A stretch of DNA of 64,000 nucleotides from Anabaena catenula FACHB-362 (GTDB lineage Bacteria; Cyanobacteriota; Cyanobacteriia; Cyanobacteriales; Nostocaceae). The notes beneath the pieces were generated by a model. It was not told the DNA's origin. It saw only the letters and a list, made by a program, of their open reading frames with translations, and did no database searches. Positions 55,655 through 63,393 of the stretch are shown here, piece by piece. The stretch's first letter is position 1. Each line of letters begins with the position of its first letter. The position numbers and the translations under genes are program-made. The stretch spans positions 1-64,000 of the forward strand of contig NZ_JACJTQ010000025.1 in the NCBI RefSeq assembly GCF_014698735.1, given 5' to 3'.

Positions 55655-56223
55655 TCAAGTTCCTCAAAAATTGGTAGCACCAACGGGTATTAGAAGAAGA
55701 TCCTGTTATACCTCTAGTCCCTACGGTCACTGCTACAATGCGCTACTGGTAATAAAAATTGCAAATCTGGGGTAGCTTCATATAATTGGAAGCTATGAAA
55801 ACTGTAATTGCGTTTATACGCCTGATTATTCCAGAACGACTGCATATAGTTTTAAGTAGTTAAATCAACCGTCCGTGGTTGATTTCTAATGCAATACCTT
55901 CACCATCTAGGGTCATGGTATTAGTGCAGGTGTTGTAAAAAGCATAGAGTTAGATGTCAGGCGTGGAGCTATTGTCAGTTAATGATTCACGAGGTAGCTA
56001 TAGAGAGTGTTCTTTAATCTGCCTTAGTTTGTCTGGGATACAATCCTAGAAGTTGCACTCTCATATCTTTGCTTTCGCTCCCTGGGTATCAGGGCAGTGA
56101 ACCAAGTCATTCAATGCAGCGCCAGAAAATTTCTCTTCACTTCATTCTAACGCAACCTTGCTAAAAATCAATTCCCATGATGTGCTGCATCAGGACAACT
56201 ACTAGCAAGTTGCCCTCTAGGGA
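55655..56223. other. Intergenic region containing the rne leader
   Basis: These 568 bp contain no ORF. rne genes often have long, autoregulatory 5' UTRs and the rne promoter is expected here; no clear hexamer pair was assigned. Near 56202-56235 a region overlapping the radical SAM gene's end reads GCAAGTTGCCCTCTAGGGATTAGATCCCTAAAAC, which contains the palindrome AGGGATTAGATCCCT and may end that gene's transcript. Confidence 0.55.
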
Positions 56224-58953
56224 TTAGATCCCTAAAACTAGTCGATTGCGGTGGATATGCAGGAGGTGAAATTCTGCACTAACCACGATTTCTAGTATAG
56301 ACAAAATTTGCTCAGGGCGCAATATTACTCCATCAGGGCGACAGCTGCCCAAATAACGCAAGACGGCTTTTGATTCGGTTGGGGAGTTATCTACCTCTAC
56401 TAGTTCGATCTCGAACAAGCGATCGCGCAGATTTATGATTTGGTGTTTTCCTGATTTGGTGATATGTTCTGACAATATCTCGTTTTTAGCTTTGATAGCC
56501 GCAATCCAGCCTTGCCATTCGGTTGCTGGTACTTCCCCAACTGTAGACACAGTTAGCAAATACTCTGCCGCTTCCATTGTTTGGGTAGCTGCACTAGCTT
56601 TTAAATCTATCTCTTCCACATTATATATGGGTATGTCTGTGGGCAATTGGCTCACTAGTTGCTCACGAAAACTTTCCACATCCATTGGTTGAGTTAATTC
56701 AAAATCGACAATTTCACCGCTGCTAGTAGCTCCCAATGCTAAGGCACTTGTGAGGGAAATACGGGGATTCGGATGAAATCCACCACTAAAAGAAATTGGT
56801 AAACCTGCACGTCGCATTACTCTGTCAAATAAGCGCATTAAATCGAGGTGGCTGACCAAAGCCATATCACCCTGTTTCCCAAACCATACTCGCAGGCGTT
56901 GTGCTTTGGTGGTGTTGGGGACAAAGGAGCCAGCAAATGGCGGAATTGCAGGTGGCTCAATCACGATATTATGCCCAAAATCAGTGCCACAGACACCACA
57001 ATGAGAACAACCTTCAAAAGAGCAATCGGGAACAATTGCCGCTTCTAGAGCGCGTTGTAAGTCTTCTTGCAGCCACTTTTTATCAATGCCGGTGTCGATA
57101 TGATCCCAAGGTAAAGGAGTACCGAGTACCAAGTGAGGAGTGGTGAGTTTTGAATCCTGAGTGAGGATTTTTCCCCCCGCTTCCTGCTCCTTGCTCCCTG
57201 CTGCAAACAGATTCCATTCACCGTTTTCGACTAAGCGATATTTCCAGTCTAGTCCAGCTTCAGCGTAGGCGTAGCCCATCGAAGATATCGCATTTCCCCA
57301 AGCTGTAAAAGCCTGTTCTACATTGTCATACCAGGAATCCATGCCTGCACCCAATTCCCAAGCACGGCGCAATACTTTACCTAAAGAGCGATCGCCCCGA
57401 CCTATAAAGTCTTCCATTGCCGAAAGGCGAATATCAGTAAAATTCACCTTTGTATTCCGTATTCTCCTGAATTCTTGCCGCAGTAAGTTTTGCTTGCGCT
57501 TAAACTCTGAGGTAGAAACTGAGTGCCATTGAAAAGGGGTATGTGGCTTGGGCGTAAAATTAGAAATCGTCAAATTAAAGTTGAGTGATCTTCTGCCTTT
57601 AGCCCAACATTCTCGCTGTAACCAGCTTACCGTCTCCGCAATCCCTAAAACATCATCATCAGTCTCTCCGGGCAAACCGATCATGAAATACAGCTTAATT
57701 TTATCCCAGCCTTGCTCCCAAGCTGTTTTTACTCCCCGCAATAATTCTTCATTTGTCAAACCCTTATTGACAATATCCCGCATCCGCTGGGTTCCCGCTT
57801 CTGGAGCAAAAGTCAAACTTCCTTGGCGTGTTCCTCCCAGGATATTAGCAATATTCTCATCAAATCTGTCTACTCTCTGACTGGGTAAGGTTAGAGAAAT
57901 ATTCTCATTTTTTAGCCTATTTTTGATTTCCATCCCCACTGCTGGGAGGGCTAAATAATCAGAACAACTCAGAGATAACAATGAGAATTCATTGTAACCT
58001 GTCGCCCGCATTCCCGCTTCAATCGCTTCTACTACCTTTTCTGGTTCTACATCCCGTGCTGGACGAGTCAACATTCCTGGTTGACAGAAGCGACAGCCAC
58101 GAGTGCAACCGCGACGAATTTCGATTGTCAAGCGATCGTGTACTGTCTCAACATAGGGAACTAAGCCGATAGAATAGGCAGGAATAGGAGTTGCTACTCT
58201 GCGGAGAATGCGTTTTGGTACATCTGGACGCAAGGGATATACTGCACCTCCTTCTCCCATTTCATAAAACTGAGGGACATAAACACCAGGAATCTGTGCC
58301 AAGTCTAGCAACAGTTCTTCCCGACTTAAGAGAGCTTTTTTCCCTTCTTCTAATACCAAACCAATTTCTGGTAAAAGTTCTTCCCCATCTCCTAAAACAA
58401 TAAAGTCGAAGAAGTCGGCATAGGGTTCAGGGTTAGATGTTGCCGTTTGTCCCCCAGCAAAAATCAAGGGAAATGAGAATTGGTGATTCTCCCCTGCTCC
58501 CCTTCGACTTCGCTCAGGGCAAGCCTGCTCCCTGCCTCCTGCCTCCTGCCTCTCTCTCCAAGTCAGGGGAATTCCTGCCAAATCCAACATTTCCAGGATG
58601 TTGGTTGCACCTAATTCATAACTGAGACTAAAACCTAAAATATCGAATTCTGTGAGCCAGCGTTTAGACTCTACCGCAAACAAGGGGGTCTGGGTGGTGC
58701 GGAGTTTTGCTGCTAAATCTGTCCCTGGGAGGTAAGCGCGATCGCACAACTGATTTGGCTGGGCATTCAAAATGTTATAAAGAATGATATGCCCCAAATT
58801 AGATGCACCTACTTCATATACTTCTGGATAGGTTAACACCCAGCGTATAGTTGCCGTATTCCAAGGCTTGTGTACTGCTAAACGCTCATTACCCAGGTAA
58901 CGAGCGGGTTTTAAAATATCCGATGTTATTAATTGTTCGACTAAAACAGCCAC
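56224..58953 (-). CDS. Fused radical SAM protein (TIGR03960 + TIGR03936/DUF2344)
   Basis: This 909-residue protein starts with GTG. An N-terminal B12-binding-like region (to about residue 260) leads to a radical SAM domain with the CxxxCxxC cluster motif RGCTRGCRFCQPGM (Cys283, 287, 290). Motifs typical of TIGR03960 follow (SLSCSDYLALPAVG, FAPEAGTQRMRDIVNKG, LYFMIGLPGETDDDVLGI). The C-terminal ~250 residues form the TIGR03936/DUF2344 part (RVWFGKQGDMALVSHLDLMRLFDRVMRRAGLPISFSGGFHPNPRISL). A Cys-rich stretch (CSFEGCSHCGVC) may hold a second cluster. The role is unknown; the DUF2344 family is often near rne/rng. Two short stretches are translated repeats (see the 58483 and 57141 findings). Confidence 0.92.
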   Translation of the reverse strand: MAVLVEQLITSDILKPARYLGNERLAVHKPWNTATIRWVLTYPEVYEVGASNLGHIILYNILNAQPNQLCDRAYLPGTDLAAKLRTTQTPLFAVESKRWLTEFDILGFSLSYELGATNILEMLDLAGIPLTWRERQEAGGREQACPERSRRGAGENHQFSFPLIFAGGQTATSNPEPYADFFDFIVLGDGEELLPEIGLVLEEGKKALLSREELLLDLAQIPGVYVPQFYEMGEGGAVYPLRPDVPKRILRRVATPIPAYSIGLVPYVETVHDRLTIEIRRGCTRGCRFCQPGMLTRPARDVEPEKVVEAIEAGMRATGYNEFSLLSLSCSDYLALPAVGMEIKNRLKNENISLTLPSQRVDRFDENIANILGGTRQGSLTFAPEAGTQRMRDIVNKGLTNEELLRGVKTAWEQGWDKIKLYFMIGLPGETDDDVLGIAETVSWLQRECWAKGRRSLNFNLTISNFTPKPHTPFQWHSVSTSEFKRKQNLLRQEFRRIRNTKVNFTDIRLSAMEDFIGRGDRSLGKVLRRAWELGAGMDSWYDNVEQAFTAWGNAISSMGYAYAEAGLDWKYRLVENGEWNLFAAGSKEQEAGGKILTQDSKLTTPHLVLGTPLPWDHIDTGIDKKWLQEDLQRALEAAIVPDCSFEGCSHCGVCGTDFGHNIVIEPPAIPPFAGSFVPNTTKAQRLRVWFGKQGDMALVSHLDLMRLFDRVMRRAGLPISFSGGFHPNPRISLTSALALGATSSGEIVDFELTQPMDVESFREQLVSQLPTDIPIYNVEEIDLKASAATQTMEAAEYLLTVSTVGEVPATEWQGWIAAIKAKNEILSEHITKSGKHQIINLRDRLFEIELVEVDNSPTESKAVLRYLGSCRPDGVILRPEQILSILEIVVSAEFHLLHIHRNRLVLGI

Positions 58954-59384
58954 CGATGCTCTCTTTTAGCTACCTTAAATTACAGCTAACCAGACCTAAC
59001 TTAGCATTGATTTATGTCTTTCAACCGCATTCATCGTTTTAAACTACAACTGTTTTACAAAAATTTACTTCTCATCTGAAATTTAGGCTCATACAGTATG
59101 GCAGTTCGCTTTGATTTTGGATGGCTTGCGTGGCGTAGCCACACTTAGTTGGGTAGGCAGAAGAGAATAGGAAATAGGGAACCAGGAAAGCAGCTTCTTC
59201 GCGTTGTACTGAGTTTTTAAGCGTCCGGTGCAGTTCATTTTGGCTCTAGCTTGGGTGGCGTAAACCATACTCTCCCGTAAGGGATACACAAAAATCAAAT
59301 AAAATCAAAGTTGTAAATGATGCCAAAGCCAATATTAGAAGCTTTTTTTACTTTCAGACCTTGAGTTGTCAAATCTGAATCAGC
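58954..59384. other. Intergenic region with repeat fragment
   Basis: No gene is supported. A fragment GGCTTGCGTGGCGTAGCCAC (59123-59142) matches, inverted, the one near 34708-34727. A minus-strand open frame (59089-59298) is built from this repeat and from a CTCCCGTAAGGGATAC segment and is not a gene. Confidence 0.6.
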
Positions 59385-59690
59385 TTAAAATATCTCAAAA
59401 ACCCGATCAAGTTGGGTTAATTCAAAAATTATTCTGATAGTCGGGGACACAGCACTTAATCGAAAAGTCCGTCCTAAACTATCTGCTAACTTGAGTGCAG
59501 ACACCAAAGCCATTAAGCCTGCACTGTCTATGGCTTCTACTGAGCCTAAATCCACAAGTACAATTGTACTTATATCTTCTTGTACCAAAGCAGATGTCAT
59601 CTCTTGTTCAAATTCCCAGGCGTTGGTGGCATTTAAACAGCCTTGGGGACGAATAACTGTAAGTTTTGGCTGGTTGAGAGTTTTCAGCAT
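59385..59690 (-). CDS. STAS-domain anti-sigma factor antagonist
   Basis: This protein of 101 residues is a single STAS domain. The conserved phosphorylatable Ser is in VEAIDSAGLMALVSAL, preceded by IVLVDLGS. ISTIV and FRLSAVSPTIRIIFELTQLDRVFEIF complete the fold. Such proteins switch a partner kinase/anti-sigma protein. The start at the ATG at 59690 is supported by an AGGA site; a TTG at 59708 would give six more residues. No anti-sigma kinase is adjacent, so its partner is unknown. Confidence 0.9.
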   Translation of the reverse strand: MLKTLNQPKLTVIRPQGCLNATNAWEFEQEMTSALVQEDISTIVLVDLGSVEAIDSAGLMALVSALKLADSLGRTFRLSAVSPTIRIIFELTQLDRVFEIF

Positions 59691-60158
59691 AGTCACATCC
59701 TGATTCAAGCGTGTGAACCGCAGAGCGTAGTTTACTTGAACATAAACTGTTTTTCCCGGATTGACTATACGTCTTCAGTTTCTTTGCTGAATCTTTATTA
59801 CTTTAGTGCTTCTGTTTAAAGATTGTCATAATTACACTATAAAATGTATTTTTATATACATTTTTTTTGTGCGAGTTAAAAAACAATCAACATAGATAGC
59901 CCAAATGCAGATTAATTTTATGTAGATATAGTGATAAACTCTCCCAATATATGTAAATCAAGAGGATTTGAGCAAAAGTATATGTAGATGTCAACCCTAA
60001 TTGTTACTTTTTCCAATGGCAAGAAACAGGGTTAGCAACAAAGTGTGTGTCTAAAATTCAATGGTGATATAGATCACCATACATCATGCATCCAGATCAC
60101 TTTTTATACTGAAGTTTATCTTGGATAATGAGTAACAATGACAGTTGGTTTATTCCCT
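59691..60158. other. Divergent intergenic region
   Basis: This AT-rich region between the STAS gene and the 66-codon gene contains no ORF. ATAAAATGTATTTTTATATACATTTTTTTT (about 59838-59868) contains AAATGTAT/ATACATTT arms and could form a hairpin or an AT-rich promoter/terminator element. Confidence 0.5.
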
Positions 60159-60356
60159 ATGAACACTCGATACGCAATTCGTCAACTGGTGGAAAAAGCG
60201 TTACACATCAAAAAACTAACTCCAGAAATAGAAAACGAAATCAACTCAGAACTGACGCAACTGGGTTACATATCCGATGTTGACTACGAAGCCCTAGAAT
60301 TACTAATGGCAGAGATGGATGCTGGTCGAGTTAAGCTAGTCCCTACCTGGGGATAA
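60159..60356 (+). CDS. Small conserved cyanobacterial protein
   Basis: This protein of 65 residues from the ATG at 60159 (MNTRYAIRQLVEKALHIKKL) is mostly helical. It has a conserved-looking NSELTQLGYISDVDYEALELLMAEMDAGRV and ends VPTWG. It has no membrane segment. I recall this family from other cyanobacteria but know no function. An alternative start lies seven codons upstream (60138). Confidence 0.7.
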   Translation: MNTRYAIRQLVEKALHIKKLTPEIENEINSELTQLGYISDVDYEALELLMAEMDAGRVKLVPTWG

Positions 60357-60371
60357 TCATCATTCATAACT

Positions 60372-60728
60372 TCACAATTGTTTGCCCTCTGGGAATGATG
60401 GCCAAAATTGGTGAATAAACTGATTGAGATGATCCTGAGCAACTGGGTCTATATCAGCTTTTGGTTGTTTGGGTGAAAGTTGGCTTAATAGGCTAATGAC
60501 TTCTGTATCCATAGCCGGTCGAAATAAATTTACAGGCCAAAACAGGTCGGGCGCATCTCTCAAATCGTTGATTAGCGGTGGTTCGTAGGTGAAGTTAGCC
60601 AACAATAAAGGACGAACCCAGCACAAGTCACGAGAAATCACAACTTGAACGACTTCTGCGTAAAGATTTCTGTCACCATAATCCAAAGATACAATTTGTC
60701 CCGGTTGAAATTTGGGGCTAATATCCAT
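60372..60728 (-). CDS. Conserved hypothetical protein
   Basis: This protein of 118 residues begins MDISPKFQPGQIVSLDYGDRNLYAEVVQVV, a small beta-rich KOW/SH3-like start, and continues with CWVRPLLL, DLFWPVNLFRPAMDTEV and a helical tail. It is a cyanobacterial protein of unknown function. The ATG at 60728 is favoured; eight codons upstream begin with TTG. It is convergent with the preceding small gene, with only 15 bp between the stops. Confidence 0.7.
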   Translation of the reverse strand: MDISPKFQPGQIVSLDYGDRNLYAEVVQVVISRDLCWVRPLLLANFTYEPPLINDLRDAPDLFWPVNLFRPAMDTEVISLLSQLSPKQPKADIDPVAQDHLNQFIHQFWPSFPEGKQL

Positions 60729-61003
60729 AATCAGGGAGCGGCAGTGAGGCAAAATTGTGTTGCAGCTTTCTTAATTTTAGAAGTCGGAAGGTAGTATTTT
60801 TGATAGATTTTTATGTACTACTAATGTAGTATGATGTGTGCGCTGAGGATTTCTTAGTTCTCACAACAAACAATATCCTGACAGCAAAAATTTTTCTGCC
60901 TGGAATTAAAACAGAAATGTTGTAAAATTAAGTAAACAACTGTTAAGCAAATGCTGGACAGAAACCGTATTGTCGTAAATCAAGTATAAAAGAGCAAAGA
61001 GTA

Positions 61004-61285
61004 GTGTCAGTCGAAACCATTGAGAAGCGTTCCACATCCCGCAAGCTCGCGCCTCAGTATCGCGTTTTGCTCCATAACGACGACTACAACTCTATGGAGT
61101 ATGTGGTTCAGGTATTAATGACTACTGTGCCGAGCATTACCCAGCCTCAAGCTGTGAGCATCATGATGGAAGCCCATCAAAACGGGTTAGCCTTAGTAAT
61201 TACCTGCGCTTTGGAACCCGCTGAGTTTTATTGCGAAACACTGAAAAGTCATGGTTTGAGTAGCACCATTGAACCTGACGAATAG
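61004..61285 (+). CDS. clpS: ClpS adaptor protein
   Basis: ClpS delivers N-degron substrates to the ClpAP/ClpCP protease. The 93 residues have PQYRVLLHNDDYNSMEYVVQVL (the acidic NDD substrate-binding motif) and MMEAHQNGLALVITCALEPAEFYCETL. Several cyanobacteria carry two ClpS proteins; I cannot say which this is. The start is a GTG. A run of ATTAGTC repeats follows the stop. Confidence 0.95.
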   Translation: MSVETIEKRSTSRKLAPQYRVLLHNDDYNSMEYVVQVLMTTVPSITQPQAVSIMMEAHQNGLALVITCALEPAEFYCETLKSHGLSSTIEPDE

Positions 61286-61321
61286 TCATTAGTCATTTTA
61301 GTCATTAGTCATTAGTCATTA
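61284..61321. repeat. Tandem ATTAGTC repeats
   Basis: About five ATTAGTC units, one interrupted by TTTT, lie between clpS and the CPBP protease gene. The same unit is found at 49357-49381. Confidence 0.88.
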
Positions 61322-61365
61322 GGATAAATACATATACTGGACTAATGATTATTGATGTACTTATT

Positions 61366-62199
61366 ATGAAAATCAACTTAGCCAAACTCGCCCAACGCCC
61401 CGTCCTTGTGAGGGTGGGTTGCTTTGTTTTGATTTTACTGCTTTTATGGTTGCCCTTAGCTGTACCAATTTACCGATTAGTGCCTGATACTAATTTAGCA
61501 AGTATCTTGACAATCGTGGCGCTGTATGTAGAGTTTATTTTTTTGCTCACGCTATGGGGAAAACAAGTCTATCAGCGATCGCAAACATTCAGCTATTATG
61601 GATTAGAATTTACACGCTTAAATGGCGTATATGCATTGCGTGGGTTAGCTATTGGACTGCTGAGTGTTTTAGTTTTATTTAGTTTACAAGGTTTGCTAGG
61701 TTGGTTAGTATGGCAACAACCGAAAGTTTTTCTGCTAAAAATAGTTTTAGAAGGGTTGTTAGTAAGTTTAGGTGTTGGATTTGCGGAAGAATTGTTATTT
61801 CGGGGCTGGTTACTAGATGAGTTACAGGGAGATTATAAACCAGCCATAGCAATGTGGATAAATTCTACTTTATTTGCTATTGCCCATTTTATTAAACCTC
61901 TAGAGGCAATTATTCATACATTGCCACAATTTCCGGCTTTGGTATTGTTAGGTTTAACGCAAGTATGGGGAAAAGATTCTTGTAGAGGACGTTTGGGTTT
62001 ACCAATTGGTTTACATGGTGGTTTAGTTTGGGGTTATTACATTATTAATGTGGGAGAATTAACGAAATATTCGGGAGTAGTTCCTGACTGGGTGACAGGT
62101 GTGAATAATAATCCTTTACAAGGAGTAATGGGAGTGTTGTTTATGGGTGGACTGTCTTGGTGGATGCGAAGCAGAAGTACTAAATTTAATTATGATTAA
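61366..62199 (+). CDS. CPBP-family intramembrane metalloprotease
   Basis: This polytopic protein of 277 residues (about seven or eight hydrophobic segments) has the CPBP (Abi) motifs: EELLFRGWLLDEL (EExxxR), FAIAHFIKPLEAI (FxxxH), and LHGGLVWGYY. The family includes prenyl-protein peptidases and bacteriocin-immunity-like proteases. In cyanobacteria the roles are mostly unknown. The ATG at 61366 is favoured over one 21 bases upstream. The downstream secreted protein gene overlaps by eight bases. Confidence 0.9.
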   Translation: MKINLAKLAQRPVLVRVGCFVLILLLLWLPLAVPIYRLVPDTNLASILTIVALYVEFIFLLTLWGKQVYQRSQTFSYYGLEFTRLNGVYALRGLAIGLLSVLVLFSLQGLLGWLVWQQPKVFLLKIVLEGLLVSLGVGFAEELLFRGWLLDELQGDYKPAIAMWINSTLFAIAHFIKPLEAIIHTLPQFPALVLLGLTQVWGKDSCRGRLGLPIGLHGGLVWGYYIINVGELTKYSGVVPDWVTGVNNNPLQGVMGVLFMGGLSWWMRSRSTKFNYD

Positions 62200-62485
62200 A
62201 TATTTTGTGATTTTACTGTTATTAATATGTTCTTTTTCTTTAGCATCTCCAGTCTCAGCTAATACTTGCCGTAATTATGATGGGCAGGAAATTTGCATTT
62301 TGAGTATCAAACGCAGTGCCAAAAAATATTGGGAATATAGGGCGGCTGTAAGTGTAGATGGTGTCAAAACACCTGTGGAAATTTATAATTGTCGTGCTAA
62401 GTTTAAGGTGAATAAAGATGGGAGTTTAGCTCAATTTACACAAAATAGTCCTGGCGAGATGATTTGTAGTTTTTTTAAGAAGTAA
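62192..62485 (+). CDS. Small secreted protein coupled to the CPBP gene
   Basis: This protein of 97 residues has a signal peptide (MIKYFVILLLLICSFSLASPVSA). The mature domain of about 75 residues contains four Cys residues (NTCRNYDGQEICIL, NCRAKF, MICSFFKK), suggesting two disulfides. Its ATG overlaps the last eight bases of the CPBP gene, so translation is probably coupled. The family is not recognised. Confidence 0.78.
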   Translation: MIKYFVILLLLICSFSLASPVSANTCRNYDGQEICILSIKRSAKKYWEYRAAVSVDGVKTPVEIYNCRAKFKVNKDGSLAQFTQNSPGEMICSFFKK

Positions 62486-62727
62486 TTATCATGTCTAGCC
62501 ATAGCATTTCTCCCACGGTAATCTTTGAGTAGATTATAGTTAGCATTGAGGAAGATAGAAATTCGTGACTGAAAGCATTGATCATGAGCGCTTGTTTAAA
62601 GAATTACTCGTGACGTTTTTTATTGAGTTTATAGAACTTTTTTTCCAGAAGTCATCAATTATATAGTTCTACATTAGTAATCAAGCATCCTTTTCTTACA
62701 CCTGAGAAAGTTTGTATCGACCTGTTA

Positions 62728-62898
62728 ATGCCACTGCACAAACAAAATCCCAGCAAAGGTTACGACGCATTAGCTCTAAATATTAGCGAACGTTCCCATG
62801 CTAGAGGTTTGGTTGAACTGTTAACAAAAGCCAATATTGAAAATAAGCCTACCTCTGAAAACTGGCTAGAAGAACTCATTGGCTCAATCTCTGATTAA
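62728..62898 (+). pseudogene. CHAT/TPR-protein remnant
   Basis: The frame reads MPLHKQNPSKGYDALALNIS, then ERSHARGLVELLTKAN, then ends at TAA 62896-62898. It matches the middle of cyanobacterial CHAT-domain TPR proteins (LHKQNPxxGYDAxALxxSERARARSLLELLTEA). The protease-like CHAT domain and the TPR units are missing, and neither start nor ribosome binding site is plausible. It looks like a fragment left by decay. Confidence 0.75.
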
Positions 62899-63098
62899 GC
62901 AGCCTTTCTGGTAGAGCTAGAATATGGGCGTGTCTTTCGTCAGGCTGACAAGCCTAATGATGAGGCTGTCGCATAATTGTGAAATAGTTGCTCGACACAA
63001 TTCAGCAAAGTTTCAGGTTTAGTGACAGAGGATTGGACGATGTAGAGTAGGTAGTTAATAGTTTGGAGTTTTTTAAAAGTAGTTCTGATCAAACTTTT

Positions 63099-63203
63099 CT
63101 ATTTATTCGGTATCGCCAAAATACGCCAAACAATAAATACTGTAATTCCTAAATAGACGAATACAGTTAGCCATTCTTGCCAACGACTAAATACATCATT
63201 CAT
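63099..63203 (-). CDS. 34-residue single-transmembrane protein
   Basis: The ATG at 63203 opens a frame of 34 codons to TAG: a polar start (MNDVFSRWQEW), then a hydrophobic stretch of about 20 residues (LTVFVYLGITVFIVWRILAI), and PNK. Its composition fits a tiny thylakoid/plasma membrane subunit. A purine-rich GGGAAGGGAG lies just upstream, though close to the ATG. The family is not identified with any known photosynthetic subunit. It is supported by the hydrophobic pattern and position, not by homology. Confidence 0.55.
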   Translation of the reverse strand: MNDVFSRWQEWLTVFVYLGITVFIVWRILAIPNK

Positions 63204-63254
63204 ACTCCCTTCCCAGTGTAAAATTACTTATCTTCTTCTTCTTTCTTCCTTTGC

Positions 63255-63342
63255 TTCGCAACGCTAACGCGTCCTTCGCGTCCTATCCCTACGGGACACT
63301 TCGTGAACGCGTCTATCCCTACGGGACACTGCGTGAACGCGG
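63255..63342. repeat. Repeat with two 30-bp direct units
   Basis: CTATCCCTACGGGACACT plus CGTGAACGCG occurs twice in tandem with a 30-bp period (63283 and 63313), preceded by CGCAACGCTAACGCGTCC. Related CGTGAACGAGACGCTTCGCGAACG text occurs in the 102-bp modules at 34.6 and 43.5 kb. Confidence 0.8.
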
Positions 63343-63393
63343 TTCATTTAATCCATATTCTTTTGGTAGAAAGTCCCTAAGCAAAAATCAGAA

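Noticed and set aside
59089-59298. 69-codon minus-strand frame
   Set aside because: It is composed largely of dispersed repeat sequence and lacks a ribosome binding site or family features.
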